Below are positions 8,032 through 15,111 of a stretch of DNA of 16,244 nt, in pieces; the stretch's first letter is position 1; the number at the start of each line of letters is the position of its first letter. Origin of the DNA: an uncultured Burkholderiaceae bacterium (GTDB lineage: Bacteria > Pseudomonadota > Gammaproteobacteria > Burkholderiales > Burkholderiaceae); the NCBI GenBank assembly GCA_937862845.1, contig CALMCK010000159.1:1-16244 (forward strand). Reading direction: 5' to 3'. A program made the position numbers and the translations under genes. The notes beneath the pieces are model-generated. The model ran no database searches. It was not told the DNA's origin and saw only the letters and a program-made list of their open reading frames with translations.

Positions 8032-8454
8032 ATGCGCACACTCAACGACTGGATGGCGGAATACGGCGTCTCCCATCAAAACCCGCTCAACAAACGCATC
8101 CACTGGGTGTGCGTGCCGGCCATCGTGTTTTCAGTACTTGCCATGCTGCACGCCATCAGCCCAATGCTGGTGCTGCTGGCAGTTGTCGGCGCTTTGATTT
8201 TTTATGCCCGTCTATCGCCGCGTCTCATGATGGGTGCCGCCCTGCTGCTCGGCATGATGTGGCTCATCGCTGGACTGCTGCCGCATCCGTTCATCATTGG
8301 TTTGATGGTTTTCGTCATCGCTTGGTTGGGTCAATTTTACGGCCATTTTGTCGAAGGAAAAAAACCTTCTTTTTTTAAAGACCTGCAGTTTTTATTAATC
8401 GGCCCACTGTGGTTGCTGCACCATGTCTATGTGCAAAAAAACTGGACGGTGTGA
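8032..8454 (+). CDS. DUF962 / Mpo1-like integral membrane protein
   Basis: A 140-residue membrane protein of the DUF962 family. The eukaryotic member Mpo1 (yeast YGL010w) is an Fe(II)-dependent dioxygenase in 2-hydroxy fatty acid alpha-oxidation; for bacterial members the role is only inferred. Family marks are the N-terminal SHQNPLNKRIHWVCVP with His15 and His24, and the C-terminal WLGQFYGHFVEGKKPS with His105, followed by LIGPLWLLHH; these histidines are candidates for metal binding. About four to five hydrophobic helices fill residues 25-130. The start has a strong AGGAG site. The codons for EGKKPSFFK form a short stem followed by seven T's (8353-8376), described as a finding. The gene ends against the shared terminator at 8482-8513. 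Confidence 0.85.
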   Translation: MRTLNDWMAEYGVSHQNPLNKRIHWVCVPAIVFSVLAMLHAISPMLVLLAVVGALIFYARLSPRLMMGAALLLGMMWLIAGLLPHPFIIGLMVFVIAWLGQFYGHFVEGKKPSFFKDLQFLLIGPLWLLHHVYVQKNWTV

Positions 8455-8481
8455 CCACACAAACCGCAACGACTGAACAAC

Positions 8482-8513
8482 AAAAAACCGCAATCTCACG
8501 ATTGCGGTTTTTT
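8482..8513. terminator. Symmetric bidirectional terminator between DUF962 gene and rne
   Basis: Perfect 14-base arms, an A6 run plus CCGCAATC on the left (8482-8495) and GATTGCGG plus T6 on the right (8500-8513), surround a TCAC loop. It has the form of a strong intrinsic terminator in both directions and sits between two convergent genes, 27 bases after the DUF962 stop and 32 bases after the rne stop. Confidence 0.93.
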
Positions 8514-8545
8514 GTCTGCCCATGCAACATGGGCTGTCTCGCCAC

Positions 8546-11407
8546 TTAGTTTTGCGTTTCCACCATTTGCAACGGCTCATCCGCTGCGGTGCTGCGTGGC
8601 TTGCGCTCACGTGGCGGGTGGTTGCGCACAGGTGCGCTCATGGTGAAGTTACCGACGGTGCTGCTGTCGGTTTGCACCATTTGCAAGCCTGCTTGGTTGA
8701 GCACTGTGTCGAGCGATTCGACAGAGGCCACGACCTGCTCAACAGGCTTTACTTGCACAGTCGGCTCTGCAGCGACAGGCGCGCTGCTCGCTTCAGGTGT
8801 AGACGTCACCACTGGGCTCATCGCTGGCTCCACATGAGCCACAACAGGCTCGGCGCTGCTTTGCTCATCGTCCTGCACGATGGCGGCCAATGTCGCGGCG
8901 GTGGCTTGTGCCACAGGCTCAACAGCTGGGCTGACCTTACTGGCGACGGGCACAGAGACTTCGACCGTGATCGGTGTGTGGTCCACGGCGATGTCGTCGT
9001 GGCGCACCAGTTGTGACACTGTGCTGGCGGCGATGCTCATTTCTGGGTTGCCTTCGGTCGGCGAGCCTTCGCGTTGCTCACGGCGCTCACGGCGCTCGCG
9101 GCGGTCGCGGCCACCACGAGAACGACGCTCACGACGTTCTGATTTTTCGCCTTCTGCCACGTCGTTGTTCGCTGCGGTGTTTTGCGCTGCGGCCTCGCCT
9201 GTGATGAGGTTCACCACGGGTTCTGCCGATGTGATGATCGCTGTTTCTGCCACCCCTTCAGTCGAAGCGCTCACCTCTGTTGACTCTGCGTCTTTACGGG
9301 CATTGCGGTTGCCACGGCTGCGTGGCTGGCGGTTGCCTTCGGCACGTGGCTCGCGTGGTGCGTCTGCGCGTGCTTCGGTGTTTTCGCCGTCGGTTTCTTT
9401 GCGATCGTTGCGCTTGTTGCGCGGCGGGCGATTGCCCTTTTCACCACGTGCTTCACGCGATTCAACGGATTCTGTGCCGTCTTTATTGCTGGCGTCTTTG
9501 TTACCATCTTTGCCCGCTGCCTCGCCGTCTTTGCGATTGCCGCGCTCGTTGCGGTTGCGGCCGCCTCGGTCATTTCTGCCTCGACCGTTGCGGTCGTTGC
9601 TGCGGTTTTGTGCGTTGTGCGGGTTGCGACGGTTGCCGCCCGATGATTTTTTCGGCGCTTCTGGTTCAACCGTTGACTCGGCGGCTTCACCGACAAACCA
9701 TGATTTGATAGTGGCGAACAAGCATTTTTTCGCCACGGGTGTGGCCATCACGGCTTCCGATGCAACCACGGGTGTGGGTGCTGGGGCGGCGGGCACAATG
9801 CCTTTGACCACAGGTTCTTGACGGTTGGCGTCTTCTTTTTTCTCGTAGGCGACGTCGTCCGCAGGTTTTTCGACCTGCTCATAGCTCGCTTGCACCAAGT
9901 CCAAACGCTCGTCGTCTTGACGCAAACGATCGAGTTTGTAGTGTGGCGTTTCGAAGTATTTGTTTGGAATCAAAATGATGTTGGTTTTGGTGCGGCGTTC
10001 CAACATGTGAATCTCTGCGCGCTTTTCGTTGAGCAAATACGTGGCGACATCGACTGGCACTTGGACGTTCAGTGCGGCGGTTTGCTCTTTCATTGCTTCT
10101 TCTTGGACGATGCGCAAAATATGCAAAGCCGATGATTCGATGTCACGAATCACGCCTGTGCCGTTGCATCGCGGGCAAGCGGTGTGCGAGCCTTCAGACA
10201 ACGATGGGCGCAGGCGTTGACGCGAGAGCTCCATCAGGCCAAAACGTGAAATTTTGCCCATTTGCACGCGTGCACGGTCGTAGTGCAGCGCGTCTTTGAG
10301 GCGCGATTCAACTTCTTTTTGATTTTTAGACGACTCCATGTCAATGAAATCAATGACCACCAAACCACCCAAATCGCGCAAGCGCAATTGGCGTGCGGCT
10401 TCATCGGCGGCTTCGCAGTTGGTGCGAAACGCGGTGTCTTCGATGTCAGAGCCACGGGTCGCGCGTGCGCTGTTGACGTCAATCGAGACCAAAGCCTCGG
10501 TGTGGTCAATCACAATCGCGCCGCCCGATGGCAGTGGCACGGTGCGTGAATAAGCGGTTTCGACTTGGTGTTCGATTTGAAAACGTGAGTACAGTGGCAC
10601 GTCGTCCGTGTAGAATTTAACACGGTTGGCCATGTGCGGCATGACGTGGGTCATGAAGCCGCGCGCTTGTTCGGCGATGGTTTCGTTGTCGACCAAAATC
10701 TCGCCGATGTCGGGTGAGAAGTAGTCACGAATCGCGCGAATTTCGAGCGAAGATTCTTCGATGATGAGGAATGGCGCTGGATTTTCGCGTTTACCTTCTT
10801 TATCGAGTGCTACCGCAGCGGCGCCATCAATCGCACCCCACAAGCGCAGCAAATAATCCATGTCGTGCTGTAATTCTTCCGATGAGCGGCCAATCCCCGC
10901 AGTGCGGGCAATGATGCTCATGCCTTGTGGAATGTCCAGTTCGCCCATGGCTTCGCGCAACTCATTGCGCTCTTCGCCTTCGATGCGGCGCGACACGCCA
11001 CCGCCACGCGGGTTGTTTGGCATCAACACCAAATAACGACCTGCGAGCGACACCATGGTGGTCAGCGCGGCGCCTTTGTTGCCACGCTCTTCTTTTTCGA
11101 CTTGAACGACGAGCTCTTGACCTTCAACGATGGCATCTTGAATGCGCGCATTGCGCACATCAACACCGGCTTTAAAAAAGCTGCGGTCGATTTCTTTAAA
11201 GGGTAAAAAACCATGGCGCTCTTCGCCATAGTTGACAAAACAAGCCTCGAGCGACGGCTCGACACGCGTGACGATGGCTTTATAAATATTGCCTTTGCGT
11301 TGTTCGCGTCCTGCGACTTCGATGTCGATGTCGATGAGTTTTTGCCCATCGACGATGGCCACGCGCAATTCTTCTGCGTGCGTGGCATTGATTAACATGC
11401 GTTTCAT
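8546..11407 (-). CDS. rne: Ribonuclease E
   Basis: Endonuclease for mRNA decay, rRNA and tRNA processing, and scaffold of the RNA degradosome. The 953-residue protein starts MKRMLINATHAEELRVAIVDG. The catalytic half has the S1 domain (about 38-125), the 5'-sensor/RNase H-like regions, and the DNase I-like domain with Asp310 in VSIDVNSARATRG and Asp353 in VVIDFIDM (equivalent to E. coli D303 and D346). CPRCNGTG (411-418) is the zinc-link. Beyond about residue 515 the chain is low-complexity: an amphipathic segment near 559-573 (KKCLFATIKSWF) resembles the E. coli membrane-targeting segment A, followed by Arg/Asn/Gly-rich RNA-binding stretches (589-705 and 757-780), Ala/Val/Pro linkers and a basic end with PPRERKPR. 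A catalytic half plus long tail marks it as RNase E, not RNase G. The ribosome site GGAGAA precedes the ATG. Divergent from rluC, the same arrangement as in E. coli. Confidence 0.97.
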   Translation of the reverse strand: MKRMLINATHAEELRVAIVDGQKLIDIDIEVAGREQRKGNIYKAIVTRVEPSLEACFVNYGEERHGFLPFKEIDRSFFKAGVDVRNARIQDAIVEGQELVVQVEKEERGNKGAALTTMVSLAGRYLVLMPNNPRGGGVSRRIEGEERNELREAMGELDIPQGMSIIARTAGIGRSSEELQHDMDYLLRLWGAIDGAAAVALDKEGKRENPAPFLIIEESSLEIRAIRDYFSPDIGEILVDNETIAEQARGFMTHVMPHMANRVKFYTDDVPLYSRFQIEHQVETAYSRTVPLPSGGAIVIDHTEALVSIDVNSARATRGSDIEDTAFRTNCEAADEAARQLRLRDLGGLVVIDFIDMESSKNQKEVESRLKDALHYDRARVQMGKISRFGLMELSRQRLRPSLSEGSHTACPRCNGTGVIRDIESSALHILRIVQEEAMKEQTAALNVQVPVDVATYLLNEKRAEIHMLERRTKTNIILIPNKYFETPHYKLDRLRQDDERLDLVQASYEQVEKPADDVAYEKKEDANRQEPVVKGIVPAAPAPTPVVASEAVMATPVAKKCLFATIKSWFVGEAAESTVEPEAPKKSSGGNRRNPHNAQNRSNDRNGRGRNDRGGRNRNERGNRKDGEAAGKDGNKDASNKDGTESVESREARGEKGNRPPRNKRNDRKETDGENTEARADAPREPRAEGNRQPRSRGNRNARKDAESTEVSASTEGVAETAIITSAEPVVNLITGEAAAQNTAANNDVAEGEKSERRERRSRGGRDRRERRERREQREGSPTEGNPEMSIAASTVSQLVRHDDIAVDHTPITVEVSVPVASKVSPAVEPVAQATAATLAAIVQDDEQSSAEPVVAHVEPAMSPVVTSTPEASSAPVAAEPTVQVKPVEQVVASVESLDTVLNQAGLQMVQTDSSTVGNFTMSAPVRNHPPRERKPRSTAADEPLQMVETQN

Positions 11408-11420
11408 GTGTGTTCTCCAT

Positions 11421-11434
11421 GGCTTAAAAAAGCC
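11421..11434 (-). promoter_or_regulatory. Hairpin next to the rne ribosome-binding site
   Basis: On the rne mRNA strand GGCTT-TTTT-AAGCC forms a 5-bp stem with a U-rich loop, ending two bases before the GGAGAA ribosome site (11413-11418). A single-stranded U-rich stretch beside the start could be an RNase E cleavage or ribosome-control site (inference). Confidence 0.4.
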
Positions 11435-11501
11435 AAAACGATTGTGACGAGCCTAGGCGTCGCCAGCCATGCCCCGAACGAGGAGGTGGAGAAAAAGGAA
11501 G

Positions 11502-11540
11502 AAGCACCGCTGCCCAGTCGGGGCAAACGGCACAGTGCTT
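11502..11540 (-). promoter_or_regulatory. Two-tier hairpin in the rne leader region
   Basis: Outer arms AAGCAC (11502-11507) and GTGCTT (11535-11540) enclose inner arms TGCCC (11511-11515) and GGGCA (11521-11525) with a 5-base loop. It lies about 95-135 bases upstream of the rne start and, if transcribed, would give a substantial leader stem-loop. By analogy with autoregulatory leaders of enterobacterial rne it may be feedback-control structure; no sequence identity is claimed. Confidence 0.4.
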
Positions 11541-11607
11541 GAGCGGCGTAACCACACAAACACATAGAATCAATGGGTGCACTGAACGCATCACCGCCAG
11601 CTCGCGA

Positions 11608-11635
11608 GCCGTGCAAAAATCAAATCTGCACAGGC
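11608..11635 (-). promoter_or_regulatory. Bulged hairpin with AU-rich loop upstream of rne
   Basis: GCC plus GTGCA (11608-11615) pairs with TGCAC plus GGC (11627-11635), with one bulged base and an 11-base loop made almost wholly of A and T. It overlaps the perfect 8-base palindrome CTCGCGAG (11601-11608). If within the rne leader, the AU-rich loop would be a reasonable RNase E target. Confidence 0.35.
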
Positions 11636-12042
11636 AAAGCGCGCCAACGGATATGGCGCTGCTCGTCAAACTGCGTCTGAAGTCGCGTGTTTTTTATCGT
11701 TTTCACAAAGTTATCACACGTCAGCTCACAACATCAATGGTGGCGGCACGACTTTTGTCTTGGTCGCACAGCACACATCGCGGACTTTCACCGCAGGTCG
11801 AACGCCGTTTAAACCACCAGACATTCAACCGAAATCTTCAACATTTTTTCAACCTTACGTCCACAGATATTTCCCCACAGCGCCGTTCGCGTCTGTCGGC
11901 CAAACATCTGTTTGGACACCCGTTTTTTGCGTCCTGAGGCTTTAACGGCGCTCAAAACAATAGGAAAAATCGGTTAAACCTGTACAATGCTGTCCATATC
12001 GGCATTCAATGCCCCATGTTGCGCAAGCGTCCACTGACGTTA
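11636..12042. other. rne-rluC intergenic remainder without recognisable gene
   Basis: This part of the 697-bp divergent intergenic region contains no convincing gene on either strand. A rightward open frame (from a TTG at 11539 to 11937) lacks a ribosome site and has a composition unlike the neighbouring proteins. It should hold the rne and rluC promoters, but no clean -35/-10 pair is seen. TACAAT at 11983-11988 is a possible rluC -10 box without a good -35. Confidence 0.5.
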
Positions 12043-12060
12043 AGCTTTTACTTAAAAGCT
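12043..12060. promoter_or_regulatory. Perfect palindrome upstream of rluC
   Basis: AGCTTTTA (12043-12050) and TAAAAGCT (12053-12060) are perfect 8-base arms separated by CT, ending 44 bases before the rluC start. As RNA, a 6-bp stem with a 6-base loop is more realistic; as DNA it is a good operator shape. No T run follows, so a terminator is unlikely. Confidence 0.35.
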
Positions 12061-12104
12061 GCATTTGCAACACAAAAGACAAACAGCCCCGAAATTATAA
12101 CAAA

Positions 12105-13112
12105 ATGAACGACTTACGCAAGACATTTCAACAAAGAAATACGCCGACTGCTCAAAAAACCACCACACCTGAGTCGGTGAGCGTGCGCTCGCACACCGTG
12201 AGCGACGATGAAGCGGGTCAGCGCATTGATAATTTCCTGCTGCGCATCTGCAAAGGCGTGCCCAAAACTTGGGTCTACCGCGTCATAAGAAAAGGCGAAG
12301 TGCGCGTCAACAAAGGCCGCATCGACGCCGATTATAAAATCCAAACAGGCGACGTCATCCGCATTCCGCCCGTGCGCATCGCCGAGAAACCCAGCCACAG
12401 CGTGCCCCAATCACGCGCCACCAAACTGCCCGTCGTGTTCGAAGATGACTATTTGCTCATCATCAACAAACCCGCAGGCCTCGCCGTTCATGGTGGCTCA
12501 GGCATTTCATTCGGCGTCATCGAGCAACTGCGCGCAGCGTACCCTGCCCAAAAATTCCTCGAGCTGGTTCACCGACTCGACCGCGAAACCTCAGGCTTGC
12601 TCATCCTCGCCAAAAAACGCAGCGCCCTCGTGCACCTGCACGAACAGATTCGCAATGGCCAAATGGACAAACGCTACTACGCCATTCTCATCGGCGAGCT
12701 CACCGACAAAGAAACCCACGTCAAAGCCCCGCTCTACAAATATGTCACCGCCAGCGGCGAGCGCCGCGTCCAAGTCGAGCCCAACGGCCAATCCGCCCAC
12801 ACGCGGTTCAACATTGACCAAGTGCTCAACGGCCACACCGCCGTGCGCGTCAAAATCTACACAGGCCGCACCCACCAAATCCGCGTGCACAGCCAATACA
12901 TCGACCACCCCATCGTCGGTGACGAAAAATACGGCGACTTCGAGCACAATAAAAAAATGGCCAAACAAAAGTTTGGCCGCATGTACCTGCACGCACAAGA
13001 GCTGAAAATCACACACCCACACACAGGCGAAGTTTTGGCGCTTAAAAGCGAATTGCCCGATGAATTTAAACGATTTATTGATGCGCACCAAAAGAACAAC
13101 AAAACCGCCTAA
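12105..13112 (+). CDS. rluC: 23S rRNA pseudouridine synthase, RluC type
   Basis: Converts specific uridines of 23S rRNA to pseudouridine (positions 955, 2504 and 2580 in the E. coli enzyme). The 335-residue protein has an S4 RNA-binding domain (roughly 30-90: GQRIDNFLLRICKGVPK, then RKGEVRVNKGR) and the RluA-family catalytic domain with FEDDYLLIINKPAGLAVHGG and VHRLDRETSGLLILAKK, Asp159 being the catalytic residue. GRTHQIRVHSQYIDHPIVGD follows near the C-terminal part. The start is not firm: the ATG at 12105 fits homologue lengths, but it has no Shine-Dalgarno sequence. An in-frame ATG at 12009 would add 32 residues of unfamiliar sequence and also lacks one. Divergence from rne supports RluC over RluD. 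It converges with the HIT gene across a 13-bp gap with no terminator. Confidence 0.92.
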   Translation: MNDLRKTFQQRNTPTAQKTTTPESVSVRSHTVSDDEAGQRIDNFLLRICKGVPKTWVYRVIRKGEVRVNKGRIDADYKIQTGDVIRIPPVRIAEKPSHSVPQSRATKLPVVFEDDYLLIINKPAGLAVHGGSGISFGVIEQLRAAYPAQKFLELVHRLDRETSGLLILAKKRSALVHLHEQIRNGQMDKRYYAILIGELTDKETHVKAPLYKYVTASGERRVQVEPNGQSAHTRFNIDQVLNGHTAVRVKIYTGRTHQIRVHSQYIDHPIVGDEKYGDFEHNKKMAKQKFGRMYLHAQELKITHPHTGEVLALKSELPDEFKRFIDAHQKNNKTA

Positions 13113-13125
13113 ACGTCACAGCGCA

Positions 13126-13575
13126 TCACACCGCCCACAGCGCAATCCGCAACGCACCGACCAACGCGTCATACTGCTTTGCCGACACCCGTGGTTTGGC
13201 AGGCGCTGCCGCATCGCTTTGACTCAACGCCCAAACAGGATTGGGGAAATTAATGTCGTCAGAAAATCGCGGGATGACGTGCCAGTGCAAGTGCGGCGTC
13301 ATATTGCCCAGACTGGCGAGGTTGATTTTGGTCGGATTGAGCACTTTGCGCATGACGTCCTCGACAATGCAGACGGTTTTCATGAGAGCGCTGCGCTGCT
13401 CGGGCTTTAAATCGGTCATTTCCGCAATGTGTTCATGCCACACCACGCGGGCAAAACCAACGAAATGCGGGTCGTTGACCATGATGACACGCAGGGTGTC
13501 ATTTTGCCAAACCAGCTCACCTCCATCGGTGGTGCACAGTTCACAGTTGGGGTTTTGGGCGTAGGTTGGGAGCAT
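13126..13575 (-). CDS. HIT-family (histidine triad) protein
   Basis: A 149-residue member of the histidine triad superfamily of nucleotide hydrolases and transferases. The motif HLHWHVIPR (95-103) supplies His95, His97 and His99, the last being the usual nucleotidyl-accepting residue. LRVIMVNDPHFVGFARVVW is the typical nucleotide-pocket strand region. The N-terminal CELC (11-14) is a Cys pair that could bind zinc. I chose the ATG at 13575; the open frame continues upstream for 49 codons through the lysR end, which is unlikely to be translated. The ribosome site is poor (AAAGAAAG). It starts 22 bases after the lysR stop, so it probably shares that transcript. The substrate is unknown. Confidence 0.88.
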   Translation of the reverse strand: MLPTYAQNPNCELCTTDGGELVWQNDTLRVIMVNDPHFVGFARVVWHEHIAEMTDLKPEQRSALMKTVCIVEDVMRKVLNPTKINLASLGNMTPHLHWHVIPRFSDDINFPNPVWALSQSDAAAPAKPRVSAKQYDALVGALRIALWAV

Positions 13576-13597
13576 GATTTGACTTTCTTTGCATTGA

Positions 13598-14440
13598 TCA
13601 ATAAATTTGGAGCGCTGGGTAGTGTTGGTACATCTCATCCAAAACAGCTTGCACTTTGTGTGGCATGTATTCGCGCGAGGGATACAACAAATAAATCGGG
13701 TAGCAGGCAACTGGCTCGTCACTCAACTGCACCAAACGCCCTTCTGCTACATCATCAACACACAAGGCGCGCGGTAAATAAACAGAGCCTGCACCCGCCA
13801 ATGCCGCCAGATAATTCAAGCGCATATTGCCGCTGATCAGCTGCACAGCATCGTCCATTGCTTCGTCAGCATAAGCCAGATGCGGCATGTGCTTTTGTAG
13901 CAAACACTGCGGTGCGGCGTATTTGTGAAATGTTGCTTCGGCAATTTTTCGACCGATTAAACTTTGATCTTTGATATTGCCCACACGCAGAACCAAATCA
14001 AGCCCATGCGCTCGCACATCAATCACATTTTCATCCAAAACCAACTCAAGTCGCAAGCGTGGGTGCTTGTGCAGTAAGCTTGCCAAAATAGAGGGCAGCA
14101 GGGTTTCAGCCAAAAAATGCGTGGTGGACATGCGCACCGTCCCCGCCACTTCCGCATTAGAACTCTTAACGTCTGCCAACGCGACGCCAATGTCTTTCAA
14201 TGGTTGTTCAAGAGCGGCCAAAAGCCGAGCGCCCGCTTGCGTCAAGCGTACCTGACGTGTGGTGCGCTGAAACAACCGCACCCCCAAATCGCGCTCAATC
14301 TGGGCAACGTGCCGCGACAAGCTGGACACAGGCACATCGAGTTGCTCGGCGGCCCGCCGAAAGCTGGCACAGCGTGCGACGGCACACAGCCAAGCCAGTT
14401 GATGTGGGGCGATTGTTAAATGTTTGTTTGTCTCACTCAT
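13598..14440 (-). CDS. LysR-type transcriptional regulator
   Basis: A 280-residue LysR-family regulator. The winged helix-turn-helix lies at residues 13-70: HQLAWLCAVARCASFRRAAE, then VPVSSLSRHVAQIERDLGVRLFQRT and RQVRLTQAG. The effector domain (about 90-280) includes RVGNIKDQSLIGRKIAE and the C-terminal YLLYPSREYMPHKVQAVLDE, as in the GbpR/CrgA-like group. It is divergent from the SnoaL-like gene across 83 bp, the classic arrangement for a LysR regulator and its target. I chose the ATG at 14440. An in-frame ATG at 14488 would add 16 residues and also has no ribosome site. TATAAT sits so close (14453-14448) that the mRNA may be leaderless. The HIT gene follows. Effector unknown. Confidence 0.92.
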   Translation of the reverse strand: MSETNKHLTIAPHQLAWLCAVARCASFRRAAEQLDVPVSSLSRHVAQIERDLGVRLFQRTTRQVRLTQAGARLLAALEQPLKDIGVALADVKSSNAEVAGTVRMSTTHFLAETLLPSILASLLHKHPRLRLELVLDENVIDVRAHGLDLVLRVGNIKDQSLIGRKIAEATFHKYAAPQCLLQKHMPHLAYADEAMDDAVQLISGNMRLNYLAALAGAGSVYLPRALCVDDVAEGRLVQLSDEPVACYPIYLLYPSREYMPHKVQAVLDEMYQHYPALQIY

Positions 14441-14447
14441 GAAACAA

Positions 14448-14453
14448 ATTATA
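14448..14453 (-). promoter_or_regulatory. Perfect -10 box (TATAAT) abutting the lysR start
   Basis: On the leftward strand TATAAT occupies 14453-14448, and its expected start point, about seven bases on, is 14441, one base before the ATG. There is no purine-rich ribosome site between. The -35 region 17 bases upstream reads TGGGGA, only 3 of 6 to consensus, which would fit autoregulation. Confidence 0.5.
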
Positions 14454-14523
14454 CCGAATACCCATCTTTTTCCCCATCCGTTTTTCATTTAAACTGGTTT
14501 TTTCATCAACCAAGGAGCAAACC

Positions 14524-15048
14524 ATGTTTAATAAATCCACGCTAAAACAATTGCGTCATTCACTCATTTGGGCACTTTGCCTGCCCGTGTTGGCACAAGC
14601 ACATAATATGGGTAATAGCGCACACACTCCGCTTCCGCCAGTGCCAGACAGCATTGAGCAAGCCAAAGGCACCGATGCAAAACTGGAGCACAACAAACAA
14701 CTGGTTGTATTTGCGTTCAATGAGGCATTCAACAAACACGACTTAAGCGCTCTGGATCAGTTCTTCGGTCCGTACAAGCAGCACTCGGCAGGCGCAGATG
14801 GTGTCGAGGGCTTGCGCGCTTTTGCCGTACCATTTTTGAAACAATTCCCCAACAGCAGCGCCGAAATAAAACGCGTCATGGCTGAGGGCGATTGGGTGAT
14901 GCTGCACAACCACGCCAAAATTTCCCCCGAAGACCGAGGCATGATTTGCATGGACCTTTTTCGCGTGGATGGTGAGCACATCGTTGAGCACTGGGACAGC
15001 TGCCAAGAAATACCCGCCACCAGACAAAACGACAACAGTCCTTTTTAA
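14524..15048 (+). CDS. Secreted SnoaL-like (NTF2-fold) protein
   Basis: A 174-residue protein with a Sec-type signal peptide: basic start MFNKSTLKQLRHS, hydrophobic core LIWALCLPVL, and AQA cleavage site near residue 26, so likely periplasmic. The mature part (about 55-160) is an NTF2-like/SnoaL-like domain: FAFNEAFNKHDLSALDQFF, YKQHSAGADGVEGLRAF, and the closing MDLFRVDGEHIVEHWDSCQ. This resembles the predicted SnoaL-like aldol-condensation group, most of which lack a tested activity; many relatives are cytoplasmic, so a secreted form is of some interest. Strong AAGGAG site (14512-14517). It is likely controlled by the divergent LysR regulator. An inverted repeat, TGGTT...AACCA (14495-14512), precedes and touches the ribosome site. 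Confidence 0.85.
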   Translation: MFNKSTLKQLRHSLIWALCLPVLAQAHNMGNSAHTPLPPVPDSIEQAKGTDAKLEHNKQLVVFAFNEAFNKHDLSALDQFFGPYKQHSAGADGVEGLRAFAVPFLKQFPNSSAEIKRVMAEGDWVMLHNHAKISPEDRGMICMDLFRVDGEHIVEHWDSCQEIPATRQNDNSPF

Positions 15049-15081
15049 ACCTGTTTTTGCCTAAATCAAATGGCGCAATAA

Positions 15082-15111
15082 GACGATGATGCTCACTGTG
15101 TGATCATCGTC
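15082..15111. terminator. Perfect hairpin over the argB stop codon
   Basis: GACGATGAT (15082-15090) and ATCATCGTC (15103-15111) are perfect 9-base arms around a 12-base loop that contains the argB stop codon (15093-15095). Read leftward it is followed by TTATTG, too poor a T tract for a standard terminator, but it may stabilise the argB 3' end or block the convergent transcript from the SnoaL-like gene. Confidence 0.4.

Noticed and set aside
8880..9821. Long rightward open frame opposite the rne tail
   Set aside because: It is antisense to the Arg-rich region of RNase E; its Ser/Arg-rich translation mirrors the rne repeats, and no ribosome site or family motif is visible.
11700..11885. DnaA-box-like or origin-like sequences (TTATCACAC, TCCACAG)
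   Set aside because: The matches to TTATCCACA are imperfect and not clustered, and no origin genes such as dnaA or parAB are nearby.
11539..11937. Rightward open frame in the rne-rluC gap
   Set aside because: TTG start, no ribosome site, no hydrophobic core or motif; the region is better explained as leader and promoter DNA.
14495..14512. T-N11-A LysR box
   Set aside because: The TGGTT...AACCA dyad has an even spacer that does not give T-N11-A, so it is mentioned only as an inverted repeat and not called a LysR site.
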